A stretch of 64,000 bases of DNA. Source: Panaeolus papilionaceus (taxonomy: Eukaryota; Basidiomycota; Agaricomycetes; Agaricales). The notes under the pieces are model-generated. The model was not told the origin of the DNA, did not search any database, and saw only the letters and a program-made list of their open reading frames with translations. The translations under genes were made by a program, and so were the position numbers. Positions 54,572 to 64,000 of this stretch are shown one piece after another. The stretch lies in the NCBI GenBank assembly GCA_015501605.1, contig JADNRZ010000008.1:1736001-1800000 (forward strand), given 5' to 3'. How positions within the stretch are numbered: position 1 is the first letter of the stretch; every line of letters begins with the position of its first letter.

Positions 54572-56867
54572 ATGACAGACAATCTTCACATCACTATGGA
54601 AGATAGACTCCCTGCAGTTAACCTGAAGCACAATATGATCGACGCCAACTCTCCTGACTGTTCTTCCCCAAGCTCTTCAGAGAGCAGCGACGACGACTAC
54701 GATCGCTCAGCCGCAGATACCCCAAACACGGAGCTTGCCTCGCCCTCATCCTCACCTACACCACCCGAGGCCTGCTCCTGCAGCTGGAGTGGCACCTGCG
54801 CATTCTGCGGTCTCACATTCGACAAAGTTTACTGCATTGTCCGTGAAGACCTCCAGTCACCCAGCAACAGCATCCTGCCAATCAAGCATCTCCTCCCTTC
54901 GAAGACTACCCTCTACAACGCTCCAGAGCTGGTTAATACCGTCGTTGATGAGATGCTCAAAATTGTCTCGAATAGGAATTTGTTAAACGCTACCAAGAAC
55001 GATTTGATTAGGAAGGCGTTCAAGTTCCTTTATCAGATCTACGCGTTTTTCGCCGGTGACGAGGTGGATAAATCAGGAGCTGGAGTTGGACATCCCTCGA
55101 CACTGCTTGAGAGCGAGGGAGAGGAGTTGAAGAATGTCGTCGCACTCTTTCAACATATTCCCACCATCCTCGATATCTACGCTACTCACGTCCACGAAGC
55201 CCATGGCCAAACCAACGCCAAGTTCATCCGCTTGACGCATTGGTACCTCTACCGGGGCATGAAGAGCGTTATCACCATTGCCAGTGAAGACCGTCGAGGC
55301 CCCGACGCGCTATCAAACGCTGTGGTTACTCGGGCGATCAAATTCTTCATCCAGCACCCCAACTACATGATCCTCGACACTGCATTCTGCCTCTCCGTGT
55401 TCATCCAATGCGGTAGTAAATCCACAATATACCCCACCTCGCTCTTCTCTTCTCGTCCCAAAATCGGCGAAGCCTACCGTAGGCACATCTCCACTTCGTT
55501 CACCAAAGAGTCGATCTTCTCGTCTTTGGGTATGGCGATGAAAGAGAACAGAGATTTGACTGGCGAGTCGAGTCGGATTACGACAGAGCTGCATTTGAAT
55601 GTGATCATTAGTGCGATGCAGTTATTCTGGGAGGGTGTGGATCGGTTCCCGGAGACGTCTGCGTGTAGGGAGATGGCAGAGACGGTTGCGGGGGCCTTGA
55701 TTGGTGGTGGGAAGGGTGCAGAGGGAACGAGGGATAAATTCAAAGAGAGGATTGTACAGGTGTTTGATAGGATTGTGACGTGAGTACTTCTCATTATTCG
55801 CGTTTTTGATGCGTTACTGATTGAAGATCCTTTTGTATTGTGATCGTTAGGTGTTGTGTTAAGCGTCTCACGCAAATGGAAAGATCTGTGCTCGCACAGA
55901 TCTGCCTTCTTGGTCACGTGTGCGCGACCCAACCATTTACTCGTCACTTACATACATACCGTTTTCCCATTACCTTATTCCTGTACTCTCACCACGGCGC
56001 GCTGGCATTGTCGAGCGCTCGTGGTTCGTCTCTTTACTTCTTCTGCCCACCCTCCGCTTCCCCTTTGAATAGATCCTCGTTTTTCACACCTTTACCTTAA
56101 GACTCACTCAAGCGCCACAGCTCGCTCGTCTACCGTCTCGCTCGCGTTGGATCGCTGAGGTATGTGGGTAGAGAGAGCCGAGGTTTCTGGGGGCGCATCC
56201 GTCCACAATCCTCGGCTCTCGCTCTGGGTCGGGTTTCGGCTTCCAGTCGTCACCTCTCCCATCCCCCACTACTACTACCTCATACCTCAACGGTCTAGCA
56301 ACGGCAAGACGCAAGACGAAAGGACTGACATTGACCAAGTTAATGTGGAAGCTTCTCCCTCTCTTCACCACCGAAGGAGCGATGGAAGCGTATATCTACC
56401 ACGGATGGGGAACACCATTCAACTTCATTTCTGGTAAACCACGTCAGTACTCACATTCGCTACCCAATTTCGAACTAAACGCTAACGATTCTTATACAGT
56501 TATGCCTGGCACCACGACCCCACCCCTCATCACTGCATACACCACATACCTCACCATCCACACGCCCAAACTCTGCACACAAATCACCAACGAGCCCATC
56601 CAAGAGCTCCCAATCAAAATAAACCGCGTCAACGCCATCCTCGTAGCCGCGCTCGCCGTTGGCAAAGAGCTGTACAGCATCCTCGACGCACTGGTGCAGC
56701 ATGGTGACAGGCTTGTCACTGAAGCTGCTGCGGCGTATGACGTGGTGATTGGGAGGTACCCTGATGAAGAGAGGATTGAGGTCTATGTGGTTGGTGAGAT
56801 TCAGAAGATGTTGGGATTGCTTGATTTTGCGGGCGAAGAGGAAAATTCATCTGTCACTGCCGAGTAA
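54572..56867 (+). pseudogene. Gene A, copy 2: unrecognised protein, with a 433-bp insertion in exon 2
   Basis: Exon 1 54,572-55,779, exon 2 55,851-56,433, exon 3 56,500-56,867; both introns are GT-AG. Exon 1 (403 aa) aligns without gaps to copy 1 for most of its length (Ser/Asp-rich N-terminus, CSCSWSGTCAFC, FLYQIYAFFAGDEVDKSG). Exon 2 is interrupted by 433 bp flanked by ACGCAA. Intron 2 is 66 nt, a multiple of three and without a stop, so its retention would add 22 residues rather than truncate. The insertion introduces stops in the frame and probably destroys the protein after the first ~410 residues. No domain recognised; conservation of long stretches between copies suggests it was a real protein. 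Confidence 0.65.
55876..56308. mobile_element. 433-bp insertion in gene A copy 2
   Basis: Defined by comparison with copy 1, which reads straight through. The 6-bp ACGCAA is present on both sides (55,870-55,875 and 56,309-56,314). It starts near a perfect palindrome (AGATCTGTGC-CGCACAGATCT type) and includes GTATGTGG, which resembles a splice donor. No terminal repeats that I can see, so its class is unknown. Confidence 0.5.
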
Positions 56868-57584
56868 CGGTTTGAGGCGTCCTCTGTCTAATTAAATCCT
56901 CCTCCCGTTCTTTCTTTCCCTTCCTTTTATTCCATCTTTTTTTCGGTAATTTATTCTACATTTCGTACCACGGTCTTGCATTGTAAACCTACCATCGTTT
57001 TTGCTTTTCTCTACCTCATACTCCTGTAGAAACCTCCAAAATGTCTATGATTGCAATCATCCCTTTATATGTCTTTTTCGCTCCAATACGTGAGGCCCTC
57101 ATATCGACCATTGAACAAGATCCAAGTCTAGGTATAACGATTGATGCATGATGCAGACCATTTTTGTCCGTCGTGAACACTGGCAATATATGTGTCGTCC
57201 CAAAACCTCTCTCGGGCTTCAGTAATTCAGTGGTGTAATAAAGTGCCCACAGCATTTAATGGGTCTAATCGTTGCGGGTATAGAAGTCTAAGAGTCTGGG
57301 ATTGAGGTGAGATGTGGATGGGGTTAGGGGTCACGAGGGTTCAAGCTGTTGCGATTTGTCCGACCTGCGCGATAGTTTTCCGTGGCACCCCGTCAATCTG
57401 ATGTCTCAAGAGAGTGGCATGAACGTTAGGCAGTATCAAATACGCAAAATTCAAAGGTTATTGAACGACTGAAAAATTCTATTCCAACACAAATGAAAAC
57501 TAGACATATCGTGAAAATTATTTCTAAACGAGAACCCCACAATTTGACCACCATAAAAACCTTGAACCCAAAAGTCGAAATCCT
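56868..57584. other. No gene seen
   Basis: 3' flank of gene A copy 2 followed by unassigned sequence up to the peroxidase remnant. Frames here carry no motif I recognise. Confidence 0.5.
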
Positions 57585-58991
57585 TTATGAGCCTGGAACG
57601 GGAGCAACGGTGGGTGCGGGACGAGAGACGGTAGCAATGCTCGGGAATGGGAGTTGAGGTCACGAGATCTGGACATCGGCCTGGCTGAGCGATGCCGGGT
57701 ACTTGATCTGTGGGTTGGCAAGAGCCTGAGGAACAGGCACAACATCAGAGCAATCGATGAGTTTCGAGGTGTCTTGTCCGAGGACTTGCATCTTGGCCAT
57801 AGCAGCGGCGAACGAGTTGACCATGAGCGTCTGGTTGTCGACCATTGATTGCCAGAGACAGGCAGTGCGTGGGTCACGGGCGATGACCGAGTCAGATTGG
57901 AGATGCATCTCACCGTCGAGGGGGGAGAGGACTTCACCAGGTTGATTGCCGACACCAGGGAATTGAGTGCCCTTGAGCAAACTTCGAGGAAGATTTGAGT
58001 GTCGAAGGTGAATGGGGTGGAGTCGAAAGGTGTTCCTGGGATGGTGGTATCGATGACATCCTAAAAGAGAGGAAGTATGAATATTGAATATTATGAGGTG
58101 AGTAGGGGATACATACAGCAGCAGCGACGGTGTGGGAGGACAGGAGAGCAACAGCCTCAGCTGGAGAGAATCCAGCATCAGCGAAATGAGCAAGGATGCT
58201 GATGACAGTGTCGGTTGGCTCTGGGACAGTAAGATCGGGAGCGGGTGCGACGGGTGCTGGGCGACCCATCAAGAACTTGAGCCTTAGAGCTCCAGGGCGG
58301 TTGGCTGTACCGACAGCTGCGGCAAGGCGGACGCTGTGGGTTACAGTACTTCATTAGTATCTCCGCCACTGAGTGGGTTCATTTACTCAAATCCCCCGCG
58401 CTCAAGCCCGATTGGAGGAAGATGGGCCATTGCTCATCAGTAATGTCAGTCGTGTACGATCAGCAGTATCATGGTTGAATATATTCACCCTCCGTTGGCG
58501 TCTGTTGACATTGAAAGGAGAAGGTGAGCACGCTGAATACATAGATATCGATTGTAGACGTACGGAAAGCAGTCTCAGTTTGGTTGAAAGCAAGGATAGA
58601 GCTGTCAGCTCCTCCTCCCTTTCCACCCGTTGATGGAGAACCCGATGGCGTCGTGGAACGAAAGACGAAGAGCAGAGTGAGCCTGCAAAGAAACTGTTAG
58701 GTCGCATTCCTGCTGGTGAAACGAAGTGGATTGTTATTCACCTCCTCACAACACTCGCCACCATCGAAGAGCTGGGCTTGGAGCAGGTTGTCCACAATGG
58801 GGAAGCAAGCTAAGAAATGGGTTTGAATTAGTGTTGGTGATCCTCGTTGTATTCTCGCTTGAGCGAGACTTATCGCAGCACGCAGCGTTGGCGGTCGTCT
58901 GACCGGTGGGACATATCACGGCTGCTGGGGCAGCAGAAGCGACTGTGGCAAGAGCAGCGAGGGCGGCGAGACGAGCGAATTTGAAGGCCAT
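57585..58991 (-). pseudogene. Class II peroxidase (manganese/generic peroxidase type), decayed
   Basis: Exon 1 (ATG 58,991) encodes a signal peptide and the typical start CPTGQTTANAACC. Further exons give LRLSFHDAIGFS with distal Arg and His, LLSSHTVAAA-D with the proximal His, GTPFDST, and PGEVLSPLDGEMHLQSD to LGQDTSKLIDCSDV. Lesions: the first donor reads GATAAGT instead of GTAAGT; one extra G in the C run at 58,626-58,628; a missing T in FLEV/LLKG (~57,985); and TGA at 57,660-57,662 where the last Cys codon is expected, 24 codons before the old stop (57,585-57,587). By position against known enzymes, Mn ligand Glu36 and Asp175 are present but Glu40 is Ser, and the exposed Trp164 is Ala, so the parent was an atypical Mn or generic peroxidase. 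Secreted heme enzyme of lignin-decay fungi. Confidence 0.88.
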
Positions 58992-59300
58992 TTTGGTAAG
59001 ATTTAAAGAGTACTAGTTTGAAGAGAAACTTCCTGAGGATCCAAGACGCTCACTGATTCAGTCTTTATACCTGGCTGGTGTGGGAGAGCCTCACGGCTCA
59101 AAAATATCCCGTTACCAATCCCCACTGCCCAGAAACCAACAACCTGCAAGGGATATTCAGAAGCGACGAATGCCGATGCGGTCGCATAGATTGAATGCTG
59201 AAGACGTCCCTCTCATCGCCAGAGTCCAGGCCTCCACCCGTGATGCACGCGACTTTCCGTGTTCACGCGTTCACGGGAGAGACGCCTACAACTCTATTCT
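58992..59300 (-). promoter_or_regulatory. Peroxidase promoter: TATA box and a metal-response-like site
   Basis: A TATAAAG box lies about 75 bp upstream of the start codon (~59,064-59,071). TGCACGC at 59,244-59,250 fits TGCRCNC, the putative metal-response element described in fungal manganese peroxidase promoters. A single such match is weak evidence. Confidence 0.4.
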
Positions 59301-60191
59301 GGCTTCTCGGTCTATGTTTGGTGCAACTAAATATATATCGGACGCACCCAAGGTCAATTTAAAATGTCATGAATAAGCATGGTCGGGGAAAGACACCTGG
59401 TCAGGTTTGACAACCCATTGACAACGTTCTCATTTTGGTCGGTAGCGCATTTAGCTGTCGATTGAATTTGGGATGATGTAAGAATGGTCGCTAACACCGT
59501 TCCCTGGAAGGAACTCGTGAGTAAAACAATGTTTACTGACCATAGTATCACTTTAAATGCAACCTGGGCCTTGAGTCTAGAAACACCCATAATCCTCTTC
59601 CAGGAAGACATCCGGTATTCAGAAAAACCCAGAATATCCATAGCGCTGTCGACACGAGGACTAAAAGCTGTTTCACTAGCCTGGTCTCAGCTTTATCTTA
59701 CAATCCAACGCGAAGTTTGTGAGCATGTGTCAAGGGAATGGAGATTGCGTTAAAGTCGCAATCTGCTGCTTGAAAATTGAGATGAAGGGAGACAGCAACT
59801 GACGTGTCATTTGCGTGGCTGCGGAGTTGGTTGATCGGACCCTAAAAATCTCGGGATATGCCCGAATCTAATCATAGATGCGAGGCTCGAGTACCTTTAT
59901 TCAGAACAACGACAACGACTGCGTCGCAAGAGGAGGATTCTCTAAAATTTCTCAGTGAACGGGGGGTGGTATGCTGCTTAAACCCCAATTTTCAGCCATC
60001 AGCACAATTTTGTCACAAGGAGCCTTCCAGCTCAAGATTAACATGTCTGCTAATCGTGATAAATCCTTTGAATTTTGGCGGCTGTTTATATTATTTACAT
60101 CTGTGCATTATCGTCGTCAACCCAAAATTCGACTACAACTTCAATGTTAATTGTTTATCTGTCGTCAATAACGGCGAACTCTGCTTCAACC
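59301..60191. other. No gene seen
   Basis: Unassigned sequence between the peroxidase promoter and the first peptide gene. Several ~90-codon frames exist, none with a motif or plausible splice structure. Confidence 0.45.
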
Positions 60192-60468
60192 TCAAGCAGG
60201 TTTGCACCTCTTGATGCTGGTGAGTCCAGGGGGCCCGAAGCATCCATTAATAGGGAAGCCACAACACTGAAGGCCACTGGTACAGATTCCTCCGAGTGGG
60301 ATACCGGTACAGATAAGTTGGCGTTCTAACGAGCCAGTCAGTATGGTGGGTCAATGGATGTGATGAGAGTAGAGACTCACTATCCGCTTCGGCCTCAGGC
60401 AGAGCGACGGCTCCAGCGAGACGGGCAAATGCGATGGAGACAATGATGGTGGTGAGTTTGAGTTGCAT
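60192..60468 (-). CDS. Small secreted six-cysteine peptide precursor 1
   Basis: Two exons (60,381-60,468 and 60,192-60,325) with a 55-nt GT-AG intron give 73 aa. Residues 1-20 form a signal peptide (MQLKLTTIIVSIAFARLAGA); a short acidic pro-segment VALPEAEAD follows. The intron splits the Lys codon of a Lys-Arg pair, the usual Kex2 cleavage site, directly before QLICTG. The mature part would be 42 aa with cysteines spaced C-x8-C-x5-CC-x6-C-x11-C, close to the inhibitor-cystine-knot order, and a Gly/Pro-rich C-terminus. N-terminal Gln could form pyroglutamate. TATAAAA lies ~80 bp upstream. Function unknown: effector-like, antimicrobial, signalling or inhibitor roles are all possible. Same structure as the gene at 61,883. 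Confidence 0.82.
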
Positions 60469-61882
60469 TGTGGTTATGAGATTGTTTGATGAGTTAGAAC
60501 ACTGGTAGGACTAGTGGTGAAAGTGAGTGTAGATTATGGGTGTCTTTTATATACTTTCGTGACTCAGGGATGGTTACAAAGGACGACTTTCACCGGTCTG
60601 CAGATGACACTTGAAGGAACGAAGGCGGAATTTTTCAAGCATCCGGCGAGTTAAAAGACTGACCGGACTGGGGCTGTATTCCGAGCTCTGAAATTTATTC
60701 CGTTCCAGTACCGAATCTCTGCTAATGGTTCCATGAAAGATCAGTCGAACGATTTTGGGGTATACACCTTCGCAGGGTTGGGCTCTTAACTCTCCATCGG
60801 CTTTCTAAGAAGGCCTAAGTGTTGGCTTGACATTCTATAATCGTAAATTTCAGGGAGAATGTATGCGTATATGCTGTCTGCTCTTGGAGTAGCAGTATGC
60901 CTGGACCCTAAGAACCTTCGGCTGGGTCGGTAGGCTCGGTAATGGCGGTCAACGCAGCCTTCGTGCCTGGCTGGTTGTGTATGATAGGAGGTTAATTATG
61001 CTCTCAGGCTCATCTCAGAACAAAGACTCCCTTTATAGGCCTCCGAAGAAGTCTCTCCGAGTTTTTTTTCAGCTATCATGCACCCTTCGCACCGAGCTCG
61101 ATTTTCTCCTGGGCCAACACAATTGTGCATCGTGTAGTTATATCCCTCGAATGTCCAATTCGAGGACTCGAAGATGCATGATCTTCAAAATCAAAATCAA
61201 ATTGTTAGGAACAACGACTCCGTGACATGGGAGCCGTCGACGGGAAAATAACTGCACATTTGAGGTGCAGTAATGGTCAGCGTCACCCCATGATGGAAGG
61301 TCATGAGTTGGAAACTTAATTCTCACAGACCAGCAGGTGTATTCCCTGGTTTATGACAGGTAAAATGGAAAAACACACATCTGGTGAAGTCTGAAAGTGC
61401 TGCATGATTTGCTAAGGTAATTCAGCGATTAAAATCTTTTGACAATGAAAAATAATCCTCGAGGTCAGCACGCCGCCACATACTCCTGAAATGCGCGAAA
61501 TGCGCATTGCTACCTGCTCAGCTCTCCGGCTCTGGGATCCGTTTTCCATATCATGTCAATAAGGAATCGATGATCTCAGTGAGTACTAGTACAGTCAGAG
61601 GACGTCCTTCAGGAATTAGGATTATTTTATCAGCATGGCTGTGCGTGCTTCAATCGAACGATGCTTCATCTTGGCTGGTGCTAGTGGGGCAGTTAACGAA
61701 AACACGTCGAATAATGTTACTAGCAAGTCAAGTTTATTTATCAATTGGCTGAATTTCCGCCTTTAAAACTAGTTACCCGAAACCCATGGAATTGGTATAT
61801 TTTGTTCTTTTTCAGTAGATTTACATTCAGCCACACCTCTCGTCGATCCAGCTGTAAAAACCCCATTACGATTATAACATGT
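60469..61882. other. Intergenic region between the two peptide genes
   Basis: The first ~110 bp are the promoter of peptide gene 1, with CTCAGGGATG at 60,563-60,572 and a TATA box nearer the start codon. The rest has no frame I can support. Confidence 0.5.
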
Positions 61883-62196
61883 TTAGCCTCCAGCAACCTG
61901 ACATCTTCTGGTGCCCCCAGGTGGTCCGAAGCAACCGTTGGTGGGGAAACCGCAGCATTGGTTACCACTGGTGCAGATTCCGCCGAGCGGGATACCAGTG
62001 CAGATAATTTGGCGTTCTAGAGTGTCGAAACGAAGCGTCAGCGTAGGCATGAACAGCGGTTGACTAAGAAACCCAGATGAAGGACAAGGTACTTACTGTC
62101 TGCTTCGGCCTCAGGCAGAGCAACGGCTCCAACAAGGGATGCGGCAGATGCGATCAAAGTAATCGAGCTGATGATGGTGGCGAGCTTGAGTTGCAT
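61883..62196 (-). CDS. Small secreted six-cysteine peptide precursor 2
   Basis: Two exons (62,097-62,196 and 61,883-62,016) with an 80-nt GT-AG intron give 77 aa. The signal peptide (first ~24 residues, ending LVGA), pro-segment VALPEAEAD, Lys-Arg site split by the intron, and mature start QIICTGIPLGGICTSG match peptide 1 almost residue for residue. Cysteine spacing is C-x8-C-x5-CC-x6-C-x9-C; the C-terminus (TRRC then QVAGG) is the variable part. I chose this ATG rather than an in-frame upstream one at 62,271 because it begins the signal peptide and matches gene 1. Tandem duplicate, same strand, 1.4 kb apart. Both genes are intact while the neighbouring peroxidase is not. Confidence 0.83.
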
Positions 62197-62320
62197 AGTG
62201 TGGTATTTATGACGAGCTTTGCTTGGTGAATTGGGAACACAGTTGATACTGGTGATGTTTATAATACTCATTTTCGATGACCTTTATACTCTTCTGAACC
62301 TCAGGGATGCTAACAATGTG
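62197..62320 (-). promoter_or_regulatory. Promoter of peptide gene 2
   Basis: CTCAGGGATG (62,300-62,309) and a TATAAAGG box (~62,280-62,287) stand at nearly the same distances from the start codon as the matching block of peptide gene 1 (113 versus 104 bp for the first motif). Confidence 0.5.
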
Positions 62321-64000
62321 CGAGTTCTGTGTCGTATAGCATGGACCATGACACTCCATTTTTTCTGGAACGGGATCAGAATCCCTCCGGATATGTCAAT
62401 GAACCTACTGCATATCGAGCTGGACATACCTTTACGAGAAAGTGGAGGGACTGCATTGTACAACGTGAGTTACATTTGACATTCGACGCACAAGACTGGC
62501 GATTCATCTGCATCAAATCAGATGTTAATATATTCGAGACCACCACAGCACTCGATGGATGAAAGATTCGGCAAAGGATCCCATCTACCAAGGCGCAAAA
62601 GGTCAATATCTTTGGGTCGTGAGTCTGATGTGCGTCGCGTGATAACACTACTCACGGAATACTTGTCGGCTGTGTCGGTTTGGTCGGTAAATGCGGCCAA
62701 TGTTGCACCTTGCTGAGAGTGTGCCTAGCATGAGGTACAACCCTGACCCAATAGCTCCTCAGTTGTTGCATAACGGTAAGTATTCCTTCAGCTTCGAGTC
62801 CGTCTCTCTCACGATCAGTTTACAATACATTGCTGTGGGGCAAGAGAGCCAAATTCGTTTTTTCCAGGAAAACTGTCGTCCCTTTCTCCATTACTTGTGT
62901 CGGAGTATACCCACACTGAGTGGATCTAGAACATAATCAAGGGCCTATTGCACTTGGCTGCTGCCAATTCACCTTCGTACAGGTAAGAAGTAATGAGGGG
63001 TATATGGATTCACATTAGACCTGTAGAACAAGCCGCCTACACCTCTACAACGAATGATATTAGGAGCTGTCTGAGTCCTACTCAAATAATATCCATTCTA
63101 TTTATAGTTCACTTTTTCTCAGTTTCGGCAATCCCAGAGTTTTTTAATGAAGCTGCTACCAAACATAAATTGACTGTTGATGTTGCAACCGTGACTTGGC
63201 TTACTATTTACACCAACCTCCACCTCTGATGACCTGGACAGGTGCTTTATGACTGTCTTGAAGGGATGCTCCTATTGATGTCTGGGAAGCTGTAAATCTT
63301 TTGGAGAAGCTGCATCTGTGCTCTGTTACTAAATCCACACTGGCGAATGATCTTGGTCTGATTCATAGTCTAAATCCATGCTGTCTTGAGGATCTTTCTG
63401 GTGGGTTGGTGATAAAAGGGTAACCTCGATGTTCTCCTTTGTATGTGCATTATATCTTGCCGCCGCTTTCTCCAAATGTTCCCTTCACATCTCGTCCGTT
63501 GTCTCACAAGGTCATTATTTTTCGGGCCTTCTCCATGGATTGGATCTGTAAAGGTGACCTTTTAATCTTCTTGACGTACTGTCGTGCCATTTATGGAGGT
63601 TAAATGATGTGCTAGGGAGGTATCGAGGCTTGGGATAGTAGATTGTACATTTGCATGCACACATTGATGCGTCTTGATGCGTGTTATGTAATCACATTAA
63701 TGAGATTCCGCCATGATTGAGGCACCTCAATTTTTCCCCATGTTCTTGTAGAGCTATTCACTTGATTCTTTTGCAGGTCAATATATTTAATTGCTTAGAT
63801 TAATCTGTTCTGAGAAAATTATATGTAGTTGTAGCCATTCATGTGCTAGGAGACAGAACCATGACATGGAGCACGAATTTTCTACTTTTGGTCAGAAGGA
63901 TATTAATTAATTGGAAAAATTAAGTCATCCATCCAAAAAGAATTATCCATATCGAGCATTTATTGGGGGAAAACAACATTTCGTAGGTTTATTATCTATC
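62321..64000. other. No recognisable gene
   Basis: Mixed sequence with short frames only. I found no domain motif, convincing exon chain, terminal repeat or LTR in it. The last ~350 bp become AT-rich. Confidence 0.45.

Noticed and set aside
62196..62271. Upstream in-frame start for peptide precursor 2
   Set aside because: It would put 25 polar residues before the signal peptide, and gene 1 has no equivalent.
1..64000. CRISPR arrays, bacterial operons, prophage
   Set aside because: No regularly spaced short identical repeats with unique spacers; genes have spliceosomal introns and fungal domains.
1..64000. tRNA or rRNA genes
   Set aside because: I scanned for B-box-like GGTTCGAATC motifs with a fitting A box and for conserved rRNA segments and saw none I could support.

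Overview
The window looks like a gene-poor, transposon-rich stretch of a filamentous basidiomycete, most likely a white-rot Agaricomycete. The reasons are: genes split by 50-100 bp GT-AG introns; a class II (lignin-modifying type) peroxidase; fungal P450s; an AIG1-like P-loop GTPase; a decayed fungal kinase-like family; and Ty1/copia and Ty3/gypsy elements of basidiomycete type.

Positions 1-30,660 are a nest of mobile DNA. A copia element (minus strand, 10,578-30,660) has 390-bp LTRs and an intact 5-bp target duplication CCCTC. It was split by a gypsy element (13,756-25,599, 678-bp LTRs), a Tc1/mariner-type MITE (26,175-26,649) and a solo LTR (27,104-28,085). The gypsy element was itself split by a 3.6-kb non-coding element with 1.2-kb terminal inverted repeats (16,800-20,374). 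The left part of the nest is present twice, head to head: 1-5,463 is an apparently perfect inverted copy of 9,979-15,441. Between the two arms lie decayed kinase-like genes, a second MITE and a second solo LTR.

Positions 30,661-57,000 carry a two-gene unit present twice in opposite orientation: an unrecognised ~570-aa protein ('gene A') divergently paired with a P450. Copy 1 (33,073-39,892) has a solo LTR at a splice donor of gene A and a frameshift in the P450. Copy 2 (50,865-56,867) has a nearly open P450 and a 433-bp insertion in gene A. Between the copies are a 1.2-kb foldback element (40,273-41,473), an intact six-exon gene for a protein with two tandem G domains, the second degenerate (41,864-43,860), a Cdh1/Fizzy-related APC/C activator (45,562-47,979), and a broken Iwr1-like gene (49,386-50,732).

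Positions 57,585-64,000 hold a class II peroxidase pseudogene and, most notably, two tandem paralogous genes for small secreted peptides (60,192-60,468 and 61,883-62,196). Each has a signal peptide, a Lys-Arg (Kex2-type) site directly after the single intron, and a six-cysteine C-C-CC-C-C mature region resembling a cystine-knot framework. I consider these peptide genes and the tandem-G-domain protein the best candidates for something undescribed. Exon boundaries, splice sites and reading frames were worked out by eye; no database search or alignment was run.
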